NCBI GenBank assembly: GCA_023512135.1
Contig: JAIMAG010000010.1
Span: 42,034 to 106,033 of the forward strand
Length of the DNA: 64,000 nt
Direction: 5' to 3'
Source: Terriglobia bacterium
GTDB lineage: Bacteria > Acidobacteriota > Terriglobia > Acidiferrales > UBA7541
Shown: piece by piece, positions 8,252 to 16,185 of the stretch
Numbering within the stretch: position 1 is the stretch's first letter
Layout of the letters: each line of letters opens with the position of its first letter
Made by a program: the position numbers and the translations under genes
Notes under the pieces: model-generated
Told to the model about the DNA's origin: nothing
Database searches by the model: none
The model's input: the letters and a program-made list of their open reading frames with translations, nothing else

Positions 8252-8680
8252 TCAAGGTGCGCTGGAGGGTTTCCAGTCGGTTCGGAGTCGGCCTTCAGCC
8301 AGCCGAGCGATCAATTCGCGATCGGCAGGCAAGAATTCCATCGCCGGCAGATCTTGCGGTCGCACCCAGGCAATCTGCTCGAAGGCAAGATTCCGCGGCG
8401 CGCCGGAAACAATGTGCGCGGCGAAGAAGCGCAGCTCGATCTCTTCGGGCAGCTCCGGATAGCGGTGGCGTGTGCGGTACAGCTCCGGCCCCACGCAGAC
8501 CGTGATGTCGAGTTCTTCGGCTAGCTCGCGCACCAGTGCCTGCTCCGGGAGCTCGCCGTCGTGAACTTTTCCGCCCGGGAATTCCCAGAGCAGCGGGAAA
8601 ATCGCGGTTCGCTTCCGCTGGCAGACCAGCAGGTGACCTTCGCGTTCGATCAGCGCCGCAACCACCGTGATTCTGTTCAT
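8252..8680 (-). CDS. Nudix hydrolase, MutT/8-oxo-dGTPase-like
   Basis: A 142-residue protein of typical MutT length. The Nudix box runs from GGKVHDGE through RELAEEL (G-x5-E-x7-REU-xEE-xGU with L in place of the last G). The preceding REGHLLVCQRKR and LLWEFPGGK are typical of the MutT/dCTP-pyrophosphatase clade. It should hydrolyse oxidised or surplus nucleoside triphosphates to monophosphates. Its ATG overlaps the stop of the BtuF-like gene (ATGA), so translation is coupled. Longer frames upstream run inside that gene and are not used. Confidence 0.9.
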   Translation of the reverse strand: MNRITVVAALIEREGHLLVCQRKRTAIFPLLWEFPGGKVHDGELPEQALVRELAEELDITVCVGPELYRTRHRYPELPEEIELRFFAAHIVSGAPRNLAFEQIAWVRPQDLPAMEFLPADRELIARLAEGRLRTDWKPSSAP

Positions 8681-9480
8681 TGTGAATCCGCCGCAGCGGA
8701 GCCCAGAATTTTCTGCAGTGCTCGTGCGCCGTGGAGCAGAGGTGGCCCGGGCGTGTTCAGCCATTCGTCGCGCACCACGTAGACACGGCGGTTGCGGATG
8801 GCAGGCAGCTCGCGCCAACCGGGCCGGGACGCCATCCGTTCGGCTTCCCGCTGGGCCCGGGGACGATCCCCGGCAGCCGCCCACGCCAGAAGGATCACTT
8901 CCGGCTGTGCACGGACAATTTGTTCATCGGTCACTTTCTCTCCGGCAGGCACCACCATTTCGCCGCCCAGCAGAGAAATCAGTTCGGCGACCCAGGGCGG
9001 GGAGCTGATGCGGGGATTGGGCCAGGCCTCCGCGTAGACGCGTGGGCGCCGGTGCCGTTTGTCTGCCTGCCGGGCAAGGCGAGCGAACTTTTGTTTCATG
9101 CGACGGACCAGTCGGGCGGCGGCCCGCGTTCGGCCGACGATGCTTCCCAGCAGTTGAATCTCTCTGTAGATATCCTCGAGTGTGCGGGGATTGGTGGCCA
9201 GGAAGGGCACCGGAGCACGCAACAGGCTGGCGATCAGTTCCGCTTTGTACGGCACCGAACCGATCACCAGCGTCGGGTTCAAACGCAGCACCTGCTCTGC
9301 GTCGAAGTTCCAGCAATCGCCGAGCTCCGGCAGGCCGCGCACCGCGGATGGGGCAACCACGTCCTTACACCATTTCGTCACCCCGACCAGACGGTCTTTT
9401 GCGCCCAGCGCCACCAGGATGGAGGTTACGCTCGGACCCAGCGAGACGACGCGCAGGCCGCTGGATTTTTCTTTCTGCAT
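8677..9480 (-). CDS. BtuF-like (helical backbone) metal/cobalamin-binding protein without signal peptide
   Basis: A 267-residue protein with the two-lobe COG0614 pattern: RVVSLGPSVTSILVALGAKDRLVGVT opens lobe 1, LRLNPTLVIGS follows, a long backbone helix spans ~120-150, and lobe 2 contains WVAELISLLGGEMV and QPEVILLAW. Periplasmic BtuF/FhuD proteins deliver vitamin B12 or haem/siderophores to ABC importers. This one starts directly at the fold, with no signal peptide or lipobox, and no permease or ATPase gene is nearby, so a cytosolic role is likely. It is the first gene of a two-gene unit with the Nudix hydrolase. No cobalamin riboswitch fits in the short upstream gap. Confidence 0.8.
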   Translation of the reverse strand: MQKEKSSGLRVVSLGPSVTSILVALGAKDRLVGVTKWCKDVVAPSAVRGLPELGDCWNFDAEQVLRLNPTLVIGSVPYKAELIASLLRAPVPFLATNPRTLEDIYREIQLLGSIVGRTRAAARLVRRMKQKFARLARQADKRHRRPRVYAEAWPNPRISSPPWVAELISLLGGEMVVPAGEKVTDEQIVRAQPEVILLAWAAAGDRPRAQREAERMASRPGWRELPAIRNRRVYVVRDEWLNTPGPPLLHGARALQKILGSAAADSQ

Positions 9481-9558
9481 CGGGGCACGATTCTAGCAGG
9501 AGCGTAGGCCGGAGTGCACCGCAGGAATTGCCTGTCCCGCGCTCTGTTTGCCATACTG

Positions 9559-9924
9559 ATGCGGATGTACAGCGCGACGGTCCTCGATCACTTTCAGAAT
9601 CCGCGCAATGCGGGCGAGCTGGAAAACGCAACGGCCGCGGTCGAAGTCGACAATCCGGTCTGCGGAGACGTGTTGCGGCTGGCGGCACGGGTCGCGGAAG
9701 GACGCATCGCCGAGGTGCGCTTTCAGGCGCGCGGTTGCGTGACCACCATCGCCTGCGCGTCGTTGCTGACAGAGCTGATGCGCGGCCGCCGCCTGGACGA
9801 GCTGCAGCAGATTACGCCGGCCAGCCTGGCCGCTGCGCTCGGCGGGCTGCCGCCGGCCACCGCACACGGCAGCCAGCTTGCCTGGGATGCGCTGCAGGCG
9901 CTGCTGTCGGTCCTCGCCCGCTGA
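9559..9924 (+). CDS. IscU/NifU-N-like Fe-S scaffold protein lacking the third ligand cysteine
   Basis: A 121-residue IscU-fold protein. The MYSATVLDHFQNPRNAG opening and NPVCGD (Cys35, Asp37) match IscU. The second block GCVTTIACAS has Cys60 plus an extra Cys66. At the third ligand site, where IscU has HCS, this protein reads HGS (residues 103-105), so the cysteine that completes the cluster site is glycine. It may be a non-canonical scaffold, a carrier, or use Cys66 instead. No cysteine desulfurase is adjacent. Start ATG at 9559 (or 9565, two codons later). It is divergent from the BtuF-like gene. Confidence 0.85.
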   Translation: MRMYSATVLDHFQNPRNAGELENATAAVEVDNPVCGDVLRLAARVAEGRIAEVRFQARGCVTTIACASLLTELMRGRRLDELQQITPASLAAALGGLPPATAHGSQLAWDALQALLSVLAR

Positions 9925-9946
9925 GCCGCGCCTCGGCACGTCGCGC

Positions 9947-10558
9947 TCAGACGTTCCGAATCAATTGCTCATAGGTCTCCGGATCGTTCACGTTCAGGAT
10001 GACGCCTTGCTGGTCGGTGGGTACCTCGAGGACTTCGTTGGCGTGCTCCCAGACAACGGCGCGCGCACCCAGCTCCTGGGGGGCGGTGAGCAGTGCTCCA
10101 TACAGCTTGCTCGAAAAGATCACCGGGTGTCCGCGCCGTCCGTGGAAGGTGGGAATCACAATCAGCTTTCCGGAGCGGTAGAAGGCTGTGACCAGCTCGT
10201 CGACGAGCTCGGCAGTGATCATCGGATGGTCCACCGGGCAAAGCAGCAGACCGTCGGTCGCGCCGACGGGCAGACTGCCGAGGGCCACTTGAATCGAAGA
10301 CAGTTGACCGCGCTGCCATTCATGATTGATCACCACGCTTTCCGGTTCCAGCGGCACCCGGCGACGGATTTCGTCTGCGTTCGCCCCCAGGACAACCCGC
10401 CGCATGCCGATTTGGGGATGGCGCACGACGGCCAGCAAGTGCTCCAGCAAGGTGCACGGTGGGCCTTCGCTGGTCATGCGGCCCGGGAAGGGAAGCAGGG
10501 CCTTCGGTTGCCCCATTCGGCGTGATTCGCCCGCGGCAAGAATGACAGCGGCGAGCAT
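9947..10558 (-). CDS. mocA: molybdenum cofactor nucleotidyltransferase (MocA-like)
   Basis: A 203-residue nucleotidyltransferase. The N-terminal LAAGESRRMGQPKALLPF is the NTP-binding signature of MobA/MocA/GlmU-type enzymes, followed by an acidic metal site in LLLCPVDHPMI and GRRGHPVIF. MocA attaches CMP to the molybdopterin cofactor, giving MCD for the xanthine-dehydrogenase/CODH family. It begins 4 nt after xdhC, a strong operon link. The likely client is the cox-type molybdenum hydroxylase at 23-27 kb. MobA (GMP) is less likely in this context. Confidence 0.85.
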   Translation of the reverse strand: MLAAVILAAGESRRMGQPKALLPFPGRMTSEGPPCTLLEHLLAVVRHPQIGMRRVVLGANADEIRRRVPLEPESVVINHEWQRGQLSSIQVALGSLPVGATDGLLLCPVDHPMITAELVDELVTAFYRSGKLIVIPTFHGRRGHPVIFSSKLYGALLTAPQELGARAVVWEHANEVLEVPTDQQGVILNVNDPETYEQLIRNV

Positions 10559-10562
10559 GGAA

Positions 10563-11390
10563 TCATTCGGTGCCGACCGTAGCGGCGCGATCCACCCAGA
10601 GTGATTTGTGCGGCAGCGCCGCGGCGGCGTTGCGGCGTACCGCAATCAGTTCGGCAGCGATGCTGATGGCGATCTCTTCCGGGGTGAGCGCACCGATCTC
10701 CAGCCCGATCGGGGCGTGCACCCGGCGGAAACGCTCGGCAGGAATCCCTTCGGCTTCCAGGGCTTTGTAGACCGAAAGCACCTTGCGCTTGCTGCCGATC
10801 ATGCCGATGTAACGCGCTTCGGTGCCCACGGCCCAGCGCAGCACTCGCATGTCGTCTTTGTGGCCGCGGGTGACGATCACCAGATAGGTCGAAGCATTGG
10901 GCCGGAGCGCAGCGAAAGCTTCTTCGAAACTGGTGTAGATCTGCTGCGCCATCGGGAACCGTTCCGGATTGGCAAAGGTTTCGCGGTCGTCCACGACCCC
11001 GATGGCAAATCCAGCAGCGTGAGCCACCCTGGCCAGCGCCATGGCAATGTGACCACCGCCGAACAGGTACAGTACCGGCTGCGGCAGGATGGGCTCCACA
11101 AAAATTTCCAGTGTGCCACCGCAGATCAGACCGTTGTCGTAGCTGGCGTCGTGGTTCAGGTGAAAAGTCAGCTTGCGCGGGGCTTCTGTGCGCAGGACTT
11201 CCTTCGCCGCGGCCCAAACTTCGGCTTCCACGCAGCCGCCGCCGACTGTACCGGCAATCGAGCCGTCTTCGTAGACCAGCATCCGCGAGCTTTCGAAGCT
11301 CGGGATGGACCCGTTGGTGTGGACGATGGTGGCCAGCGCGGCGCGCTTGCCTTCCTTCCGCAGCCGCACGATTTCTTCGAACAGATCCAT
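10563..11390 (-). CDS. xdhC: XdhC/CoxI-family molybdenum hydroxylase maturation factor
   Basis: A 275-residue protein with the two XdhC domains. The N-terminal region contains GTVGGGCVEAEVW, with the conserved cysteine. The C-terminal Rossmann domain starts at LYLFGGGHIAMALARVAHAAGF and contains VIVTRGHKDD and YIGMIGSKRK. XdhC binds the molybdenum cofactor, promotes its sulfuration and inserts it into apo-xanthine dehydrogenase or CODH-type enzymes. It is the first gene of a two-gene operon with mocA. A 117-bp gap separates it from the divergent dehydrogenase gene. Confidence 0.92.
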   Translation of the reverse strand: MDLFEEIVRLRKEGKRAALATIVHTNGSIPSFESSRMLVYEDGSIAGTVGGGCVEAEVWAAAKEVLRTEAPRKLTFHLNHDASYDNGLICGGTLEIFVEPILPQPVLYLFGGGHIAMALARVAHAAGFAIGVVDDRETFANPERFPMAQQIYTSFEEAFAALRPNASTYLVIVTRGHKDDMRVLRWAVGTEARYIGMIGSKRKVLSVYKALEAEGIPAERFRRVHAPIGLEIGALTPEEIAISIAAELIAVRRNAAAALPHKSLWVDRAATVGTE

Positions 11391-11507
11391 CGCTGTCCTT
11401 GCCTACAGGGTATGGCGCGGCTCCGTCGGTGTCAATTGCGTGCGCACGGTAGACACTCTTGCAGCGCGGTGCTAAGGTAGTGCGTCGAATTTGCGGTCGA
11501 GGCCTGC

Positions 11508-12536
11508 ATGAAAGCCATCGTCTTCCACGAACACGGCGACCCGAGCGTGCTGCGATACACCGAAGTGGCCGAACCGAAGATCGGCCCGGCCGAAGTGTTG
11601 GTGCGTGTGCGCGCCTGTGCGCTGAATCACCTGGACCTGTGGGTACGGCGCGGCCTGCCGGGTATTTCCATCCCCCTGCCCCACATCCCGGGCAGCGACA
11701 TCTCCGGCGAAGTGGCTCGGGTCGGCGAATCCGTCACGCGCGTGAAGGTGGGGCAGCGCGTCTTGCTGGCTCCGGGGATCAGTTGCGGGCAGTGTCCGCA
11801 GTGCCTGGCCGGCGAAGACAATCTGTGTCGCCGCTACACTCTGTTTGGCTACATGGTGGATGGCGGCTGCGCGGAATACGTGAAATCGCCGGAAGTGAAC
11901 GTCATTCCGATTCCCGGCGATCTGTCTTTCGAAGAAGCCGCTGCGGTGCCGCTGGTGTTTCTGACCGCCTGGCACATGCTGATCACACGGGCAAAGCTTC
12001 GTCCGGGTGAAGACCTGCTCGTACTGGGTGCCGGCAGCGGTGTGGGCAGCGCGGCGGTGCAGATCGGTAAGCTGATCGGCGCGCGCGTGTTGGCCACCGC
12101 AGGCAGCGATGCCAAGCTGGCCAAGGCCCGCGAGCTGGGCGCAGATGAAGTGATCAACCACAGCCGGCAGAAAATTGCCGACGAAGTGAAACGGCTGACC
12201 GACCGGCGCGGCGTAGACGTCGTCTTCGAACACGTCGGCACAGCCACCTGGGATGCCAGCCTGATGAGCCTGGCGCCCAGCGGCCGGCTGGTCACCTGCG
12301 GCGCCACGACCGGCTACCAGGCGCACGTGGACATCCGCTACCTGTTCAGCCGCAACCTCTCCATCCTGGGTTCCTACATGGGCAGCAAGGCGGAGTTGTA
12401 CGACGTGCTGCATTTGGTTGCTCAGCGCAAACTCCGCGCGGTGATCGACCGCACCATGCCCCTCGAGGAGTGCGCCCTCGCGCACGAGCTGATGGAGCGT
12501 CGCGAGCAGTTTGGCAAAATCGTCCTGCTGCCCTGA
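11508..12536 (+). CDS. zinc-binding MDR-family dehydrogenase / quinone-oxidoreductase-like
   Basis: A 342-residue medium-chain dehydrogenase/reductase. The structural zinc loop CGQCPQCLAGEDNLC (residues ~92-106) has all four cysteines. The nucleotide-binding motif GAGSGVGSAAVQIGKLIGARV lies near residue 177. The usual catalytic-zinc Cys of alcohol dehydrogenases (GxCHxD) is replaced by the ALNHLDLWVRRG pattern found in many uncharacterised zinc-binding dehydrogenases. It probably uses NAD(P)H; the substrate is unknown. Its start is 117 bp from the divergent xdhC start. Confidence 0.88.
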   Translation: MKAIVFHEHGDPSVLRYTEVAEPKIGPAEVLVRVRACALNHLDLWVRRGLPGISIPLPHIPGSDISGEVARVGESVTRVKVGQRVLLAPGISCGQCPQCLAGEDNLCRRYTLFGYMVDGGCAEYVKSPEVNVIPIPGDLSFEEAAAVPLVFLTAWHMLITRAKLRPGEDLLVLGAGSGVGSAAVQIGKLIGARVLATAGSDAKLAKARELGADEVINHSRQKIADEVKRLTDRRGVDVVFEHVGTATWDASLMSLAPSGRLVTCGATTGYQAHVDIRYLFSRNLSILGSYMGSKAELYDVLHLVAQRKLRAVIDRTMPLEECALAHELMERREQFGKIVLLP

Positions 12537-12667
12537 GAACAGGCGATCGCTCGCTTTCACACGGTACAATGGGTTTTGCTGTGCCTCCGCCGCCACGGGC
12601 GAACGTTCTTCTGCGGGCTTGGTCGGCCACGAGAGTTGTGCCAGAATAGGGAGCGAGGACAGGCAGT

Positions 12668-13207
12668 ATGAGCCGTATTCTCAGTCCCAGCATCACCCTT
12701 GAACAGCCCGGCCAGGATGGCCACGCATTGGTGCGCGACAGCATCCTGTTCGCCGTGCTGGACAAAGCCGTCAACTGGGCGCGCAAAAATTCTCTCTGGC
12801 CGATGACCTTCGGCCTGGCCTGCTGTGCAATCGAGATGATGTCCATGGCCGCTTCGCGCTGGGACGTGGCCCGTTTCGGTGCCGAAGTTTTCCGCGGCTC
12901 GCCGCGGCAGGCCGACCTGATGATTGTGGCGGGTCGCGTTTCGCAGAAAATGGCGCCGGTCGTGCGGCAACTCTACGAGCAGATGCCCGAGCCCAAGTGG
13001 GTCATTTCCATGGGAGTCTGTGCGACGTCCGGCGGCGTGTTCAACAACTACGCGCTGGTCCAGGGGGTCAATCAGGTGATCCCTGTGGATGTGTACGTGC
13101 CTGGCTGTCCACCCCGGCCGGAAATGCTGATCTACGGCATCCTGCAGTTGCAGAAGAAAATCGAAAGCGAACGCGGCAGCTTCCGTCGCGCGCTGAACCT
13201 CAGTTAA
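12668..13207 (+). CDS. nuoB: NADH-quinone oxidoreductase subunit B, stand-alone
   Basis: A 179-residue subunit carrying the N2 [4Fe-4S] ligand set: the tandem Cys-Cys in [10 protein letters not shown], Cys in MGVCATSGG and Cys in VPGCPPRPE. The SRWDVARFG and [13 protein letters not shown] segments are also diagnostic. NuoB carries the terminal cluster N2 that reduces quinone in complex I. No other nuo gene flanks it: upstream is an MDR dehydrogenase, downstream a convergent YgfZ-like gene. It could be a detached member of the main complex I set or a second copy. A TACAAT hexamer at 12565-12570 is a possible -10. Confidence 0.93.
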   Translation: MSRILSPSITLEQPGQDGHALVRDSILFAVLDKAVNWARKNSLWPMTFGLACCAIEMMSMAASRWDVARFGAEVFRGSPRQADLMIVAGRVSQKMAPVVRQLYEQMPEPKWVISMGVCATSGGVFNNYALVQGVNQVIPVDVYVPGCPPRPEMLIYGILQLQKKIESERGSFRRALNLS

Positions 13208-13382
13208 TCCGCAGCAGCAAAATCTGCGAAGAAAAGAACAAACTGGGCGATGGTCATGCTCCACGTCTGCGTCGAAGCCGGCCTCGCGCGGGGTAGCGTT
13301 CTCTGCCAGAAGGGCCCGGGGCCCGAGCCGGCTGGTACCTTTCGTCTGCTGCGACCCATGTGGGCAAGTGGGCACAGGTTCG

Positions 13383-14459
13383 CTATGTCCGCAGCGGAAG
13401 TTCTATGACTTCCGCGATGCCGCCGGACCATTCCAGCCGGCTGCCGGGAGCAAAATGCTCCTGCCGCACGTACCCCATGCCCACGGCAGCGGAGAGGGCG
13501 GGCGACGGCGCCGCACTGGTTACCTGGCCCACCGCTTTTCCGCCGGCCTGCAAGGTTTCTTTGGCGCCGGGGATACCGCCTTCGATTTTCAGGCTCACCC
13601 GTTTGCGGCGGATGTGGCCGCGCGAACGCACACGCTCGACGATTTCCTGTCCGGTGTAGCAACCTTTCGAAAAGCTGATGTGGGTGGACTCTAGGGCTGC
13701 CTCGTGGGGAATGACAGTGTCGTCGAAGTCGTAGCCGAACCAGGGCACGCCCGCTTCCAGGCGCAGGGAATTCAAAGCCGCGTAGCCGGCCGGGCCACCC
13801 CCATGCTGTCGCACTGCAGTGAGTGCGGCCTGCCACACCGCTTCGGCCTGTGCTGCCGGGACGAGCAGACGTACGCCCGTCCCGCGAAATTCAGACCGGT
13901 GGATCAGCAGACAATTGGCGCCGGCAATTTCGACATGCTGATGAGCGAACTCAGGCCCGGGAGGTGCGTCGAAGCCGCACAGCTCCTTCAGGATGCCCGG
14001 GGTCGCCGGGCCCTCGATGGCCATCGCAACGAACTGGTCGCTGACGTCGCTGAGTGTGGCATCGTCCATGATGATGTATCGGTCGAGCGTCTGCAATGTC
14101 CGCTCCCGCACGGGTGCATGGCAACTGATTAAGTAGCGTTCCGGGAACGCGAACGCTTCCAGTTCCGCCAGAATATGTCCCTGCGGATTCAACAGCAGGG
14201 CCACGGTGCCCTGGCCGGGTGCGAGCGCCTGCGTGTCGTTGCTGACGACGGCATTCAGGTAGCGGATGCGATCTGGCCCGGTCAACTCGAACCAGGCACG
14301 GTAGCTCACGTCCAGCACGACAGCGGCTTCGCGCGCCATTCGGTACTCAGCGGCAAAGCTGGTGTAGTGCTCCGGCAGCGCGAGGCCGAACCACGCGCCG
14401 AATGTTGCCCCCAGCGCCTGATGGGCGCTTTGCAGCAAAACCTTCGAGCTCATCGGCAT
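13383..14459 (-). CDS. ygfZ: YgfZ/GcvT-domain folate-binding protein
   Basis: A 358-residue protein with a GcvT-like fold. The hallmark KGCYTGQEIVERV (residues ~263-275), preceded by ESTHISFS, identifies the YgfZ branch rather than true glycine-cleavage T-protein. The N-terminal domain includes FELTGPDRIRYLNAVVSND and the C-terminal barrel GMGYVRQE. YgfZ uses tetrahydrofolate to support assembly or repair of some Fe-S enzymes, including the radical SAM enzyme MiaB. No glycine-cleavage genes are nearby. The start is one of two ATGs (14459 or 14453). Confidence 0.87.
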   Translation of the reverse strand: MPMSSKVLLQSAHQALGATFGAWFGLALPEHYTSFAAEYRMAREAAVVLDVSYRAWFELTGPDRIRYLNAVVSNDTQALAPGQGTVALLLNPQGHILAELEAFAFPERYLISCHAPVRERTLQTLDRYIIMDDATLSDVSDQFVAMAIEGPATPGILKELCGFDAPPGPEFAHQHVEIAGANCLLIHRSEFRGTGVRLLVPAAQAEAVWQAALTAVRQHGGGPAGYAALNSLRLEAGVPWFGYDFDDTVIPHEAALESTHISFSKGCYTGQEIVERVRSRGHIRRKRVSLKIEGGIPGAKETLQAGGKAVGQVTSAAPSPALSAAVGMGYVRQEHFAPGSRLEWSGGIAEVIELPLRT

Positions 14460-14527
14460 CCATGTTAGCAGATGCCTGTCGTCTCGGCGGCCCGAGCCGA
14501 TGTTGGGTGCGTGGTATACTGCCGCAG

Positions 14528-15223
14528 ATGAGCCATCCGAACCCGTCGTCCCTGGTACACGAAATCCTTCCGGTGGGCTGGTTGCAATGCAACTGTTCCA
14601 TCCTGGGCGATCCTGTAACCGGAGAGGCGGTGGTCGTGGATCCAGGGGACGAGGTCGAGCGGATCCTCGCCATCCTCCGCCAGCACAACTGGAGCGTGCG
14701 TGCGATTCTCAACACCCACGCGCACATCGACCACGTCGGCGGCCTGCGGAAACTGCAGGAAGCGACCGGTGCGCCGGTGCTGATGCATCCCGACGACCTG
14801 GAGCTCTATCGGATGCTCGATGTACAGGCGCAGATGATCGGTGTTCCGCTGCCGCCGATGGCCCGTGTGGATGGCGCGCTTCGAGAAGGCGACACCGTGC
14901 GCTGGGGCGGTTATGTCTTCCATGTGCTGCACACGCCCGGACACACCCCCGGCAGCATCAGCTTGTATCTGCCCGCTGATCTTCCGACCGGTTCGGCGCC
15001 GGCTACAGAGGCTGCGCCGAGGCTCCTTGCAGGCGACACGCTCTTTGCCGGCAGCATCGGTCGCACGGACCTGTGGGGCGGCTCGTTCGACCAGATCATG
15101 CGCTCTCTGCGGGAAAAGCTGCTGACCTTGCCCGAACAGACCGTGGTGATCCCCGGCCATGGCCCGCTGACCACCATCGGGCAAGAGAAGGAAACGAATC
15201 CGTTTCTGCGCCAGGGGCGCTAG
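14528..15223 (+). CDS. metallo-beta-lactamase-fold hydrolase, glyoxalase II/YcbL-like
   Basis: A 231-residue MBL-fold enzyme. The metal-binding THAHIDHVGG (HxHxDH) lies near residue 64, a second histidine is in HTPGHTPGS, and the bridging aspartate is in LAGDTLFAGSIGRTDLWGG. The closing GHGPLTTIGQEKETNPFL is typical of the YcbL-type short glyoxalase II group, which hydrolyses thioesters such as S-lactoyl adducts in the cytosol. The start ATG at 14528 stands only 7 nt after an extended -10 element (TGGTATACT, 14512-14520) and has no Shine-Dalgarno, so the transcript may be leaderless. Confidence 0.88.
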   Translation: MSHPNPSSLVHEILPVGWLQCNCSILGDPVTGEAVVVDPGDEVERILAILRQHNWSVRAILNTHAHIDHVGGLRKLQEATGAPVLMHPDDLELYRMLDVQAQMIGVPLPPMARVDGALREGDTVRWGGYVFHVLHTPGHTPGSISLYLPADLPTGSAPATEAAPRLLAGDTLFAGSIGRTDLWGGSFDQIMRSLREKLLTLPEQTVVIPGHGPLTTIGQEKETNPFLRQGR

Positions 15224-15274
15224 CCCTTCCGGAAAGGCTCGCCACTTCGGCGGTGCTCAGCTGGTTGCGGCTGC

Positions 15275-15538
15275 TTATCGCGCTTCCCGCTCCCGTCGCA
15301 GTTCTTCCATGACGTGCTGGATCAGTTCTTTCGCTTTGGTCAGCTCGGCCGTGATCAGCTGGATGTCCAGTTTTGGTTTTTCCGGGTCGCGGGCGAGGTG
15401 GCAGTAGACACCATGCTGCCCCACCAGCAGCAACGCATTGGTCACCAGATCCAGGCTGACCGCCAGCCGTCCGCGTTGTGGACCCAGCATCTGTTCGTAG
15501 TATTCGAGTTCAGCGCGGTGCTCTTCAAAGGCCGACAT
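15275..15538 (-). CDS. small alpha-helical protein of unknown function
   Basis: An 87-residue, probably all-helical protein. An amphipathic N-terminal helix contains EEHRAELEYYEQM, the central hydrophobic stretch VSLDLVTNALLLVGQHGVYCHL is too polar at its ends for a confident membrane segment, and a charged C-terminal helix (ELTKAKELIQHVMEELRR) could form a coiled coil. No family is recognised. It stands alone, convergent with the MBL gene. Confidence 0.6.
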   Translation of the reverse strand: MSAFEEHRAELEYYEQMLGPQRGRLAVSLDLVTNALLLVGQHGVYCHLARDPEKPKLDIQLITAELTKAKELIQHVMEELRREREAR

Positions 15539-15716
15539 AAGGTTTCCTCGTCTGATTGCGCAGATTCCTGAGCACGGCTTTCATGCCCGGGGTGCCCGTT
15601 GCGTCGCGGCAGTTCGGGTAAAGCGCGCCGGCAGCCGGGGCTTCGTGTCCACCATAGCGGGATATTGGCGAATTCTCAACTCCGTGCGGACTGGCTTTCG
15701 GGACGGCGAAGCCGCT

Positions 15717-15776
15717 CCGTCTGTCCGTTCAGGGACAGATGGATTCGGAAAAAACCCCCTGCGTCTTGTTGCAGGG
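15717..15776 (+). promoter_or_regulatory. tandem hairpins in the leader of the unknown gene at 15777
   Basis: Stem 1: CCGTCTGTCC (15717-15726) pairs with GGACAGATGG (15733-15742), one G-U pair. Stem 2: CCCTGC (15757-15762) pairs with GCAGGG (15771-15776), immediately before the ATG at 15777. An A6 tract and C5 run lie between. On the minus strand stem 2 is followed by GGTTTTTT and would read as a weak terminator. On the plus strand it could occlude ribosome entry. Confidence 0.45.
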
Positions 15777-16178
15777 ATGGAACAATTCCCTCTGCGTCAA
15801 CTTTACTCGCCCGACCCGCCATCCCATAATTCCGCCTTGAGGTACGAGCCGCAATATGAACGCTTTGCGGCCCGCAGCCCCGCGGGGGAGCAGCACCGGG
15901 TGGAATTCATCCGGGCAGGCTGGCTGACGGCGGGAGATCATCCGGAGCTGTATTTTTTCAAGGTGGATGGAAAAGACGTGGTGGTGGGCATTTCGGGTAG
16001 CGCGCTGCAATTCCTGCAGAAGGGCCGCCGATATTTGAGTCGCGAAGAAAAGCTGGACATTGCCGGACTGTACCTGAAGAAGCAGCTCGAAGCCGGACGA
16101 CCGCTCCAGGCTGAAAACCTGTTTGTCCAAGCCGACGAGCTGTCTGCACTGCTTCGGGAATTAGGCATCAACATGTGA
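15777..16178 (+). CDS. protein of unknown function, coupled to the LRV-repeat gene
   Basis: About 133 residues from the ATG at 15777; the frame is open for 44 further codons upstream without good composition, so the start is tentative. The C-terminal two-thirds look structured: a beta-rich segment (PELYFFKVDGKDVVVGISGSALQFL) is followed by helices (REEKLDIAGLYLKKQLE, ADELSALLRELGI). There is no signal peptide or cysteine motif. It ends 7 nt before the LRV-repeat gene, implying co-transcription. No family is recognised. Confidence 0.65.
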   Translation: MEQFPLRQLYSPDPPSHNSALRYEPQYERFAARSPAGEQHRVEFIRAGWLTAGDHPELYFFKVDGKDVVVGISGSALQFLQKGRRYLSREEKLDIAGLYLKKQLEAGRPLQAENLFVQADELSALLRELGINM

Positions 16179-16185
16179 GGCCTGC

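Noticed and set aside
9481..9558. Cobalamin riboswitch upstream of the BtuF-like gene
   Set aside because: The gap to the divergent gene is under 80 bp, too short for the aptamer, and no B12-box is seen.
13290..13340. GC-rich hairpin (GGGCCC core) between nuoB and the YgfZ-like gene
   Set aside because: No T-tract on either strand, so no support as a terminator.
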